Positions 1 to 7,047 of a stretch of DNA of 22,907 bases are shown here, one piece after another. Every line of letters begins with the position of its first letter. The stretch's first letter is position 1. The notes beneath the pieces are model-generated. The model was not told the DNA's origin and made no database searches. It saw only the letters and a program-made list of their open reading frames with translations. The stretch is taken from assembly GCA_040902925.1 (NCBI GenBank), contig JBBDWJ010000197.1, positions 1 through 22,907 of the forward strand. The letters are read 5' to 3'. Source of the stretch: JBBDWJ01 sp040902925. Its GTDB lineage: Bacteria; Acidobacteriota; Terriglobia; Bryobacterales; UBA6623. Both the position numbers and the translations under genes were made by a program.

Positions 1-85
1 CCACGCCGGCAAGCGTCGCATTGATGACGTGAGTAGGCGCGCCTCCGTGAGCAAGGACAGCGACGCCGCGAAGAGAGCTGGTCAT
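1..85 (-). CDS. phosphofructokinase-like protein, N-terminal fragment (runs off window)
   Basis: Reading the minus strand from an ATG at 85 gives 28 open codons to the window edge. The segment VAVLAHGGAPTHVINATLAG resembles the N-terminal nucleotide-binding strand and glycine turn of PfkA-type phosphofructokinases (VLTSGGDAPGMNAAIRG in the family). It follows the PfkB gene after only 33 bases on the same strand, so it is probably the third gene of the sugar-phosphate cassette. No strong Shine-Dalgarno is visible before the ATG, so expression may depend on the upstream genes. Only the first strand and loop are present, so the call rests on one motif and could be another GG-loop protein. Confidence 0.55.
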   Translation of the reverse strand, partial: MTSSLRGVAVLAHGGAPTHVINATLAGV

Positions 86-118
86 GTTCGTTGATGTGCC
101 GCTACTGAAACGATGTAC

Positions 119-1015
119 CTATTCGAAGGCCGTAGTGCCACCGACTCGCGTGACGGCGCGCCCACCGGCCTCAATTCCGGCTCGTGCGCACTCTGCCAAC
201 GGCGCTCCCCGCACAAACCGCGAGAGAAACCCGGCGTTGAAGCTGTCGCCGGCCCCGGTTCGTTCCACGGCTTTGACTTTGGCCGCTTTGAGTTCCACTG
301 TGCCCTCGCCGCCGTGAATGAGAACGCCGCGCGCCCCGCGCTTGATGGCGACGATTCGAGCGAGCTTGCTCAACTCCACCGCCGCGGCCTTGGCGTCGCT
401 CTTCCCTGAGATCTGCTTCGCCTCGTCTTCATTCGGAAAGAAAATATCGGCTTCCTTGATCGCGTCACGGATACCCGACTGCCACTTTCCGGCCGGATCG
501 TAATTGCAATCCAGCGAAGTGGTCAAGCCAAGCCGGCGCGCCCGCCGAAACAGTTCCGGCGCTCCACGATGCAGGTTCTTGACCAAAAAATACGCTCCCA
601 GGTGCAAGTGGCGAAACTTTGCAAGATAGTCATCAGGGATGTCCGAGGCGCGCAACAGCGAGATCGTGCCCTCGTAGGTTACACCCGCCCGGCGCGCTCC
701 GCGGATGTGCCAGATCGTCAGTCCGGTCTTCTCGTTCGACAGCCATTTGAGGTGGCTCAAATCAACGCCCGCGTAGCGCAAACGCTCCGCGACGAAGCGC
801 CCGAAAAAGTCATCGCCCAGAACACTGATGAATCCGACCCGCGTGCCCAATCGCGCCAGATTGAACGCTGTGATCGAACTCGACCCGCCGAGCGTCAGAT
901 CCAATCCCTTGACTAGCTTTTCGGTGTCGAGCTCCAGCGGCGGAGCACCGTGCAACAGCAAATCGACGTTGGCGTCGCCGGCAATGAGAACATCGCGCGT
1001 TCGCCTAGTCTTCAT
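119..1015 (-). CDS. PfkB-family carbohydrate kinase
   Basis: 298-aa cytosolic ribokinase-fold (PfkB) kinase. The N-terminal strand (DVLIAGDANVDLLL, residues about 9-22) carries the substrate-contacting Asp. The GG segment LGGSSSITAFNLARLG (about 42-57) is the first PfkB signature region. The C-terminal signature RTGAGDSFNAGFL (about 252-264) carries the catalytic Asp and the anion hole. Length is normal for the family. The ATG at 1015 overlaps the end of the AgaS-like gene by 11 bases, which suggests translational coupling. With AgaS upstream, a hexose-6-phosphate such as tagatose-6-phosphate is a reasonable substrate. That is inference; PfkB members also phosphorylate ribose, fructose, KDG and nucleosides, and sequence alone does not decide. 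Confidence 0.92.
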   Translation of the reverse strand: MKTRRTRDVLIAGDANVDLLLHGAPPLELDTEKLVKGLDLTLGGSSSITAFNLARLGTRVGFISVLGDDFFGRFVAERLRYAGVDLSHLKWLSNEKTGLTIWHIRGARRAGVTYEGTISLLRASDIPDDYLAKFRHLHLGAYFLVKNLHRGAPELFRRARRLGLTTSLDCNYDPAGKWQSGIRDAIKEADIFFPNEDEAKQISGKSDAKAAAVELSKLARIVAIKRGARGVLIHGGEGTVELKAAKVKAVERTGAGDSFNAGFLSRFVRGAPLAECARAGIEAGGRAVTRVGGTTAFE

Positions 1016-2066
1016 AAATGCGCACTCCCTCGACGACGCGGTTGATGATGCCCGAGGGGCTTGGGTTGTCGGGATCGAGCCCCAGGCGCAGACTCAGATG
1101 ATAGCCGAGCAGTTGCGCGAAAACGACCTCCGCGGGCGTGCGCAGGTAATCGGGAAGGCGTGAGGCCGGCGTACAAACGACGTGCTCGCACAGCTCGCGG
1201 ACTTCATCGGCCGCGCCCAGCGCGACCCGGCGGCCAAGCCCTTTTTGATGCAACTCGCGCACGAGGTCGATTTCATAACGCCGCAGGCGCGGATCAGACG
1301 AAAGCATGCAAACGACCAGCGTGTCCGGCCGCAAAAAGCTCAACGGGCCGTGCCGCAGGCCAAGGTAGGTCTCCACCATTGGCGTCACCTGCCCGGCCGT
1401 CATCTCGAGAATCTTCAGCCACGCTTCGCGCGCCAGCGCGAACAGGGGCCGCGACGCCAGAATCACCACGCGCGAGGGGCTGCCCGCCGCCAGTTCGCGC
1501 GCGGCGGCCTCATGTTGCTCGATGATCTCCTGGCCGCCGTCACACAGCAGCGGCAGCGCTCGTTCGGTTTCCTCAGGCCGCGCCATGCACAGCCCGCCCA
1601 GCACCAGGTTCGAGAATGAGCTCGTCATGACCAGGCTGCGGTCGTTGGTGCGCGGGTCCAGCAGAACGGCCTCGACCACAGGATGCTTCGCGAGCGCCCC
1701 TTCTGCGTTCGCGGTCAATGCAACGTGCCGCACATCGGGCCGCGATTGATGGATCTTTTCCACCACGGCCACGCTTTCGGGACTATTACCCGAGCGCGCG
1801 AAGGAAACGACCAGATTCCGCCCTGCGAGCAGCCCGTCGAAATCCAGAAATAGCTCCGTGGTGGCAACAGCCGCCGACCCAGGCCACGCCGGCTCCACAG
1901 CCAGTCCGGCATAGGCAGAGGTGCCGGCGCCGGTCAAAACAGCGCCAGGAAGCTTCCCAAGAGCCGCCTCTCTCACTCGCCGGAAGGTTTCGGGCCATGT
2001 TTCGGGCTGCTGAAAAATCTCCGCGCGGGTCAGGCTTCCAGCGGTCGTTGGGGCGTTGCGGTTCAC
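1005..2066 (-). CDS. agaS: AgaS-type SIS-domain sugar-phosphate isomerase/deaminase
   Basis: 353 aa from a GTG at 2066. This start is chosen because GGAGGG lies six bases upstream, although the frame stays open to 2252; the extra 62 residues do not look like SIS protein. Two SIS domains are visible. The first has VLTGAGTSAYAG near residue 38 and SFARSGNSPES about 50 residues later. The second contains the ETYLGLRHGPLSFL active-site segment. The C-terminal NPSPSGIINRVVEGVRIY is characteristic of AgaS (galactosamine-6-phosphate deaminase/tagatose-6-phosphate ketose-aldose isomerase) rather than GlmS. Family knowledge: AgaS converts GalN-6-P to tagatose-6-P with release of ammonia. It is first in a minus-strand run with a PfkB kinase and a phosphofructokinase-like gene, consistent with amino-sugar catabolism. 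The exact substrate is not proven. Confidence 0.88.
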   Translation of the reverse strand: MNRNAPTTAGSLTRAEIFQQPETWPETFRRVREAALGKLPGAVLTGAGTSAYAGLAVEPAWPGSAAVATTELFLDFDGLLAGRNLVVSFARSGNSPESVAVVEKIHQSRPDVRHVALTANAEGALAKHPVVEAVLLDPRTNDRSLVMTSSFSNLVLGGLCMARPEETERALPLLCDGGQEIIEQHEAAARELAAGSPSRVVILASRPLFALAREAWLKILEMTAGQVTPMVETYLGLRHGPLSFLRPDTLVVCMLSSDPRLRRYEIDLVRELHQKGLGRRVALGAADEVRELCEHVVCTPASRLPDYLRTPAEVVFAQLLGYHLSLRLGLDPDNPSPSGIINRVVEGVRIYED

Positions 2067-2316
2067 AATGACCCTCCAGCCTACGGAAGCCCCAAAGGGA
2101 CCGTCAAGCCGTGCCCAATATAATCCAGCCGACCGATCCCGTGGCGTCCCTTCGATCCGGCTGCCGCCATGATAAACAAAACGTTCTGGTACGAAACGAT
2201 CAGACCAATAGAACCTTTTCGCCTGATCGTACCCGTTGAAAATTGAACCCATCGGTTCTCTATGCCGTGGCGGGCTTCCGGCCCATACTCAGAGGTCAAA
2301 GTGAAACGCTAAGTTG
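2067..2316. other. gene-poor spacer upstream of agaS
   Basis: Apart from the GGAGGG ribosome binding site of agaS (complement of 2071-2077), I see nothing supportable here. The agaS reading frame stays open through it to 2252, but that part has no recognisable domain. The spacer ends at the first base of hairpin repeat copy 1. Confidence 0.5.
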
Positions 2317-2495
2317 ACCCGCATATTTCACAAGGGGCCGCAGCGAGAGGCGTCAGAAGCCCGTGGATACAAGGCGCGCGAAGGTTGGCGCGCGGAGGCG
2401 TACTTGGACAGTACGGTGAGCACGGCAACCGAGCGCAACGCAGTAGACGCGGGCTTATCACGCCTCGCAGCCGACTCCTTGTGAAATATGCGGGT
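2317..2495 (+). repeat. structured 180-bp dispersed repeat, copy 1
   Basis: A 179-bp element bounded by perfect 19-bp inverted repeats, ACCCGCATATTTCACAAGG at 2317-2335 and its complement at 2477-2495. Self-complementarity continues inward: GCGTCAGAAGCCCG at about 2350-2363 pairs imperfectly with CGGGCTTATCACGC, GGTTG at 2383-2387 pairs with CAACC at 2426-2430, and the tip is a GTACT/AGTAC hairpin with a 5-base loop at 2400-2414. Copy 2 (3872-4051) is about 90% identical in the same orientation. It contains no reading frame of its own that I would call. It sits about 30 bases before the start of the small secreted protein at 2526. It could be a MITE, a structured RNA, or an IS-derived remnant. 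Confidence 0.9.
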
Positions 2496-2525
2496 TAAGG
2501 CCTTTATGGTCTGGTAGGAGAGCCG

Positions 2526-2990
2526 ATGAATGTGCGTCACCGACTCCTTTCGCTAGCGGCGAGCGCAACGCTCACAGCGGCAGCCGCCGCCGGTCAGGGC
2601 ATCACGATCGACGGGCCGCGGGGTCACTCGACAGCCGCGCCGGTCGAAGAAAGCAGTTCCACCGGAGGCGGAATTCCGCCTTGGGAATATGGAACCAAAC
2701 AGCAGCCGCCTAACCGTTCCAGGAACCACGCAACCTCTGGAACTCGATACCAATCCAACATCCGTTACGCTGGCGGCTTCCCGAACCGCCGCGGCATCAA
2801 TAGCCGCCGTGGCCCGTTCCGCTACCGTATCCAGGAATTCCAAAAACGGCGTTTCGCCGACCTGAGACCGAATAGCCAGGGGGCCCGCTTCAAGATATCG
2901 ACATCGAGTTACCGCCCCGCAATCGACTACACATCCAGTTTCCGTGGCCGGAACCGCTTTGCGTCGACGATTCGCTATCGGCCTCGGTAG
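2526..2990 (+). CDS. small Arg-rich secreted protein, hypothetical
   Basis: 154 aa, unrecognised. The ATG at 2526 has AGGAG at 2516-2520, five bases upstream. The N-terminus looks like a Sec signal peptide: NVRHR, then a hydrophobic Ala/Leu stretch ending AAAAAG at about residue 23. The mature part is rich in Arg, Ser, Tyr and Asn with repeated short basic-aromatic patterns (FRYRIQEF, FKISTSSYRP, STIRYRPR) and has no cysteines, so a surface or nucleic-acid/polyanion-binding role is possible but unproven. Codons end mostly in C or G as in neighbouring genes, which supports real coding. It lies between the two copies of the 180-bp repeat. No homologue comes to mind. Confidence 0.6.
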   Translation: MNVRHRLLSLAASATLTAAAAAGQGITIDGPRGHSTAAPVEESSSTGGGIPPWEYGTKQQPPNRSRNHATSGTRYQSNIRYAGGFPNRRGINSRRGPFRYRIQEFQKRRFADLRPNSQGARFKISTSSYRPAIDYTSSFRGRNRFASTIRYRPR

Positions 2991-3077
2991 GAAGGCTCAC
3001 CGCGCAAATCAACTTGTGGAGGCGCCTGCCGCGGCACAGGACGACACGCAGCCGAAACCTGTGATAGAGAGGCTGGG

Positions 3078-3746
3078 CTAGGTGAGCATCCGGCGGTACC
3101 GCAACGCCACCAGCGCAAGCGCCGCGCCCAGCAGGGTCCACGTCGCCGGCTCCGGCGTAGGAATCACATTGGGCTCTTCGGGGACTTCCGGAATATCAAA
3201 CACGACATGCGATAGAGACACGTTGTCGAGCAGAATCCCGATCCAGTCAGCCCCCTCGTGCGCGAAAGCGATGTTCGCCGTTCCGGGCGAGGCAACCAGA
3301 ATATCCCGTGTAAACGTCTGGAACGGGTCGTACCGCAACATCGTGAAGGCTTCGGAATAAAAGCCGCCGAACGAGATGTTGACGGTGTTGCTTTCCGAGC
3401 CTAGCCAGCCGCGATTGGCGCCCGCCAGATCAAACGACAAGCGGTAGGTGCCCGGTTCGACGGCGAAGTCTTGCTTGGATTGAATGGTCCCGGCCTTGGT
3501 GCTGGTGCCGTCCAGATCCACACAGTTGCCGAGGCCGCCCGCCGTGCCGCAAAGGTTGCCCGCGCTCAAGACGTCAACCGCCCCCGATGTCGTCCACCAG
3601 TTCACGAGCGTGGCGTTGAGCTTATCCGTCGTGTCGCTTTCGAAACCGTCGAAGAAAAGGGGGGTAATCGTGTCGGCCCGCGCCAAAGGCACGAACAAGA
3701 CCGCAAGGCCAAGTAAAGATACAACCCCGCTGAGACGCTTACGCAC
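3078..3746 (-). CDS. PEP-CTERM sorting-domain secreted protein
   Basis: 222 aa from a GTG at 3746, preceded by AGGGGAGG five bases upstream. Residues 1-24 form a Sec signal peptide (RKR, hydrophobic core, ARA cleavage site). The middle (about 30-185) is a predicted all-beta carbohydrate-binding/jelly-roll type domain with FDGFES, TYRLSFDLAGA and ILLDNVSL, as in many exosortase-anchored proteins. The C-terminus has PTPEPATWTLLG, a hydrophobic helix (LGAALALVAL) and the basic tail RYRRM: the PEP-CTERM tripartite signal. Family knowledge: such proteins are cleaved and attached at the cell surface by exosortase (EpsH/XrtA) in exopolysaccharide-producing bacteria. No exosortase is in this window. 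It lies within the repeat-bracketed interval. Confidence 0.9.
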   Translation of the reverse strand: MRKRLSGVVSLLGLAVLFVPLARADTITPLFFDGFESDTTDKLNATLVNWWTTSGAVDVLSAGNLCGTAGGLGNCVDLDGTSTKAGTIQSKQDFAVEPGTYRLSFDLAGANRGWLGSESNTVNISFGGFYSEAFTMLRYDPFQTFTRDILVASPGTANIAFAHEGADWIGILLDNVSLSHVVFDIPEVPEEPNVIPTPEPATWTLLGAALALVALRYRRMLT

Positions 3747-3813
3747 GCCTGCCTCCCCTCGATGTGCCCCCGGTACGGAGATTCCGCATTGGGGCCATCG
3801 ACCTCAAAATCCC

Positions 3814-3862
3814 GGCGGGCCCAAACCCGCCAGAACGGTAGGACTCCCGGATTCCGAGTCCT
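3814..3862. promoter_or_regulatory. inverted repeats upstream of the PEP-CTERM gene
   Basis: Two short dyads lie 70-115 bases upstream of the PEP-CTERM start. GGCGGG/CCCGCC (3814-3819 and 3826-3831) has a 6-base loop. AGGACTC/GAGTCCT (3840-3846 and 3856-3862) has a 9-base loop. AGTCCT recurs at 3865-3870 directly before the hairpin repeat. They could be operator-like or remnants of repeat insertion. No promoter hexamers are clear. Confidence 0.35.
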
Positions 3863-3871
3863 GGAGTCCTA

Positions 3872-4051
3872 GCCCGCATGTTTCACAAGGGGTCGGAGCG
3901 AGAGGCGTCAGAAGCCCGTGGATACGAGGCGCGCGAAGCCTAGCGCGCGGAGGCGTACTTGAACAGTACGGTGAGCACGGTAGGCGAGCGCAACGGAAGT
4001 AGACGCGGGCTTATCACGCCTCGCAGCCGAATCCTTGTGAAATATGCGGGC
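3872..4051 (+). repeat. structured 180-bp dispersed repeat, copy 2
   Basis: 180-bp second copy, directly oriented relative to copy 1. The terminal inverted repeat is GCCCGCATGTTTCACAAGG at 3872-3890, pairing with 4033-4051 with one G-U type mismatch. The inner stem is GCCTA (3938-3942) with TAGGC (3981-3985), where copy 1 has GGTTG/CAACC: three of these five pairs changed on both sides. The outermost pair is G-C here and A-T in copy 1. The tip hairpin GTACT/AGTAC (3955-3969) is kept. AGTCCTA occurs on both outer sides (3865-3871 and 4053-4059), which looks like a target-site duplication. Confidence 0.9.
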
Positions 4052-4314
4052 TAGTCCTATACCGGATTGTAGTACAACCTAGTCATACGCCGCACGTACG
4101 ACCAGTGAGGGAGCGTACCAATCTGGATGTACGCCACTATATGTTGGGGGCCTCCCGCACGGTGCTACTCAATTGGAAACAGGTGACTTGGCGGGAAAGT
4201 GCGGCGAAGTCTGCTGCGGCCTCTGCAGTAAAGGCATTTTTTGCGGGGAATTTATACCAAGGAGCGCTGACGGGCAGCCCCATGGATGGCTTGGACCTGG
4301 ATATGTTTCGCTGG
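4052..4314. other. non-coding spacer right of repeat copy 2
   Basis: No supportable gene. A plus-strand frame is open from 4105, but it runs antisense through the DUF1328 gene and has no protein-like features. The only small structure noted is the 11-base palindrome TTGTAGTACAA at about 4067-4077. Confidence 0.4.
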
Positions 4315-4358
4315 CCCGCCCGCTGGTGGCGGAAGCGTGTCCGCACCAGCGAGGCGGG
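4315..4358 (-). terminator. strong GC hairpin after DUF1328 gene
   Basis: Seven bases past the DUF1328 stop (minus strand), CCCGCC-CGCTGGTGGCGGA (4315-4333) pairs with 4340-4358 around the 6-base loop AGCGTG. This gives about 18 base pairs with two single-base bulges. No U-run follows, so it may act as a Rho-assisted terminator or as an mRNA 3'-end stabiliser rather than a classical intrinsic terminator. Confidence 0.5.
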
Positions 4359-4364
4359 CAATTC

Positions 4365-4535
4365 TCAAACACGGCTGCGGGCGCTTAGTCCCATGACTAG
4401 CGATACAAGAAAAACCAGCAGGAAAACAAAGAAGAGGATTTTCGCGATTCCCGCCGCGGCGCCGGCGATTCCGCCAAAGCCCAACAGTGCCGCGATCAAA
4501 GCAACAATCAAAAACGTAACGGCCCAACTCAGCAT
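4365..4535 (-). CDS. DUF1328 (UPF0391) small membrane protein
   Basis: 56 aa, reading MLSWAVTFLIVALIAALLGF then GGIAGAAAGIAKILFFVFLL and ending VMGLSARSRV. This is the conserved DUF1328 pattern: two transmembrane helices joined by the GGIAGAAAGIAKILFF segment. The ATG at 4535 has AAAGGAG eight bases upstream (complement of 4543-4549), a strong start. Family members are tiny inner-membrane proteins of unknown biochemical function. A GC hairpin follows directly, and about 220 bases separate it from the glycerate kinase stop, so it is probably a monocistronic unit. Confidence 0.93.
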   Translation of the reverse strand: MLSWAVTFLIVALIAALLGFGGIAGAAAGIAKILFFVFLLVFLVSLVMGLSARSRV

Positions 4536-4752
4536 GGTAGTTCTCCTTTCGACAACGCCCGGCCCGCTCGATCAGCCGCCAGTCGTCGCGCGTGTAAGTT
4601 AGACACTGGCAGGCTCAAAACGCTACAAGCGCGTTTGGATGCGGCTGCATTTACGCGGCAGGGCAATCGAGAGCGAAAGGCGGGTGACGTGTTCTAGAAG
4701 TCCTGTAACCATCGAGGCTACAACGCGGGAATCCGCCGGTCGACCGCGCCGC

Positions 4753-6051
4753 CTACCACGCCACAAGGACGCGAATGTCGCGCACGTTGTTGCCGGTGGC
4801 GCCGCTGATGAGGGAATCCCCGAGGCGCTCAAAAAAATGAAATGAGTCGGAGCGCCGCTGGAAATCCTCCGGGTCGAGCCCGGCTTCTTGCGCGCGATCC
4901 AGAGTGGAGGAATCAGCGACTGCGCCGGCGGCCGGCGAATTGCCGTCGATGCCGTCGGTGCCCGCGCTAAGCACCGCGATGTTCTTCCCCGAGATCTTCG
5001 GCACACAGTCGAGAACGAAAGCCTGGTTCCGGCCGCCCAGGCCCGCGCCGGTCACCGGGCAACTGAGCTCGCCGCCGGTGAGCAGCGCAACCGTGCGTCC
5101 GGGATTTTCCTGGCGCATGCGCTCCAGGCGGCGAAGCAGGTGATTCGCCGCCTTCGCCACCGGCCAATCATCCACCGAAAGGTCGGTTTCCACATGCCAT
5201 TCGCGGGCGCGGGCGGCCGACTCGAGCTCGTCGATCGCCGACTGGTTGTCGAGCAGGCAATGCCACGAGCTGTTCGAAAACGCCTCATCGCCGGGCTTGG
5301 GCGTTTCACGAATCGACCGCTCGGTGAACATCTTCCGAATGGGTTCGGGAAACCGTTCCATGAGCTGAAGGCGGGATGCAATCTCGTAGCAGTCGTCGAC
5401 CGTCGATTCGTCGGGCATCGTCGGCCCTGAAGCGACCGTCGAGGGGTGGTTCGGGGGCACATCGGAGACGTACAACGTCATCTGCCGCGCCGGGTGCGCC
5501 CGCTCGGCCAGACGCCCTCCTTTGATCGCCGACAGGTGCTTGCGCAGCACATTCATCTCCACGATATTGGCCCCGCAAGTGACCAGCAGGCGGTAGAGCT
5601 CGCGGCTGTCGTCGAGCGTGATCTGCTCGCTAACCGGCCGCTCGCACAGCGCCGAGCCGCCCCCCGAGAGCAGGTATACGACCAGGTAATATGGCTTGAG
5701 GTCGTCCAGCAACTCACGCACGACGCCTGCCGCGTAAAAGCTGACGGCGTCAGGATAGGGGTGCCCGCCCGTGTAAGCCATGAAGTGGCGTAACGGTTCG
5801 ACGGGCGGCTCGGGCGCAATGACGACGCCGGAAACCACATCGGGCGCCACGATGCGGCTAAACGCACCGGCCATTTGGGGAGCCGCCTTGCCGATCGCCA
5901 CCACCAGAATCTTCTTGAACGGCTTCAGGTCGAGCCGCTCGCCGTTGACTTCGATAACGCGATCCGAGCAGATCACTTTCGAATCCATCACCCGGTCGAG
6001 CGACAGATTTTTGAGCGTGGAGTGAAAGAGTTCGCGGAGCGTGAGTTTCAT
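4753..6051 (-). CDS. glycerate 2-kinase (GckA/TtuD, DUF4147-MOFRL type)
   Basis: 432 aa, cytosolic. It phosphorylates D-glycerate to 2-phosphoglycerate (family knowledge), feeding lower glycolysis. Visible landmarks are LVVAIGKAAPQMAGAF near residue 50, LLSGGGSALCERP near 130, KHLSAIKGGRLAE near 165, SDVPPNHPSTVASGPTMPD near 200, and the MOFRL-domain segments LLTGGELSCPVTGAGLGGRN near 320 and LSAGTDGIDGNSPAAGAV near 360. All are typical of the glycerate kinase/hydroxypyruvate reductase TtuD family at normal length. The start ATG at 6051 has only a weak ribosome binding site. It lies 158 bases after the NagB-like gene on the same strand and may share a transcript with it. Confidence 0.93.
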   Translation of the reverse strand: MKLTLRELFHSTLKNLSLDRVMDSKVICSDRVIEVNGERLDLKPFKKILVVAIGKAAPQMAGAFSRIVAPDVVSGVVIAPEPPVEPLRHFMAYTGGHPYPDAVSFYAAGVVRELLDDLKPYYLVVYLLSGGGSALCERPVSEQITLDDSRELYRLLVTCGANIVEMNVLRKHLSAIKGGRLAERAHPARQMTLYVSDVPPNHPSTVASGPTMPDESTVDDCYEIASRLQLMERFPEPIRKMFTERSIRETPKPGDEAFSNSSWHCLLDNQSAIDELESAARAREWHVETDLSVDDWPVAKAANHLLRRLERMRQENPGRTVALLTGGELSCPVTGAGLGGRNQAFVLDCVPKISGKNIAVLSAGTDGIDGNSPAAGAVADSSTLDRAQEAGLDPEDFQRRSDSFHFFERLGDSLISGATGNNVRDIRVLVAW

Positions 6052-6209
6052 CGAAGTATTTTGGGAGGCGCTGAACGGGGCCCATTACGGAGCCGCACAA
6101 CGCCAAGAAATCGAGAGTAACAGGTTACAGCAGAGCCGGTGGCCAGCGGGGTTGGATTCGTCGCTTTTCTATCCCCAAACTCAATTCCCACGACGCGGAG
6201 TCTAACCGC

Positions 6210-7001
6210 CTACGTCCGCGGGCTTTCCGTCTCAGATTCTTCCAGCAAATGGCGCGGACAGGAATTGCGGTCGACATATAGGGCGCCCGGAGTGCGATGC
6301 AGAATCGTAGCCGGAAGCTCGCTGGTCGGCTCGGAGATCGCCACCATACGCGTCAGGATCTCGCGCTTGAGCGCCAGCGGAACCATCGTGAATACGTCGG
6401 CGGCGGATAGCAACGCCGGAATCGTCATCGTAATTCCCTTCCCTGGAATGTACCCCAAGTCTTTGAAGTTCGGATCGGCGCGGAGCTGGCGCTTGGATTG
6501 CTCGGCCAGATCGACGACACGCACCAGCTCGCGGTCGTCAAAATCGGTGATACCGGGTTCGTTGAGCGCCAGGTGCCCGCTGGTGCCGATCCCCTGGCAG
6601 AGAATGTCGATCGCTCCCGCCCGCGACAGCAGCCCCGCGAAACGCTGCGCTTCGGCTTCGGGGTCGGCGGCGTTGAAGCGCACCAGATGGAACTGTCTTG
6701 GGCCCACCTTCTCGTAGAGTTGGGTCTGGGTTTGATGCCCGCAGGTAAACTGCTCGGGCATGCGCGGGTCCCAGAAATCGTCCATGTTGAAACACACCAC
6801 ACGCTGCCAATCGATACCGGGCTGCTGACAGAGCGCGGCGAGGAAAGTGATTTGGCTCTCGCCGGCCGCAAAAACCATGCGGATCTCTTGCTGGCCGGCG
6901 AGCAGCTCGCGCATTCTTGCCCCGACAGCGGCAGCGGCGCGGGCGCCCAGATCGTGTTCGTCGGTGCAAACGATGATTCTGGTTTGGCCGTAGTGCAACA
7001 T
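6210..7001 (-). CDS. NagB-like sugar-phosphate isomerase/deaminase (COG0363), divergent active site
   Basis: 263 aa from the ATG at 7001; a GTG at 7022 adds seven residues and neither start has a clear Shine-Dalgarno. The fold landmarks follow glucosamine-6-phosphate deaminase: VVCFNMDDFW near residue 72 keeps the general-base Asp of FNMDEY, and QGIGTSGHLALNEPG near 135 corresponds to GxGxDGHIAFNEPG. In that second motif the Asp of the catalytic Asp/His/Glu set is Ser, while His and Glu remain. The phosphate-binding GSTP loop is replaced by AAGESQ. It may act on another sugar phosphate, or be a slow or regulatory paralogue. Its neighbours are a 63-aa membrane protein 46 bases upstream of the ATG at 7001 (25 from the alternative GTG) and glycerate kinase downstream. 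Confidence 0.85.
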   Translation of the reverse strand: MLHYGQTRIIVCTDEHDLGARAAAAVGARMRELLAGQQEIRMVFAAGESQITFLAALCQQPGIDWQRVVCFNMDDFWDPRMPEQFTCGHQTQTQLYEKVGPRQFHLVRFNAADPEAEAQRFAGLLSRAGAIDILCQGIGTSGHLALNEPGITDFDDRELVRVVDLAEQSKRQLRADPNFKDLGYIPGKGITMTIPALLSAADVFTMVPLALKREILTRMVAISEPTSELPATILHRTPGALYVDRNSCPRHLLEESETESPRT

Positions 7002-7047
7002 GATTGCGCAGGATGGTACCACGGCCAGCGCCCGCGCCGATTGTCCG

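Noticed and set aside
2317..2495. Target-site duplication around repeat copy 1
   Set aside because: Only a shared TAAG-like tetramer can be found and it is not at matching distances from the two ends.
2317..4051. Assignment of the 180-bp repeat to the IS1380 family
   Set aside because: The ends resemble what I remember of some IS1380-type termini, and a 4-bp duplication would fit, but there is no transposase here and the match cannot be verified from the window.
4105..4602. 165-aa plus-strand open frame
   Set aside because: It runs antisense through the well-supported DUF1328 gene and its hairpin, has no ribosome binding site or domain, and is explained by GC-rich shadow coding.
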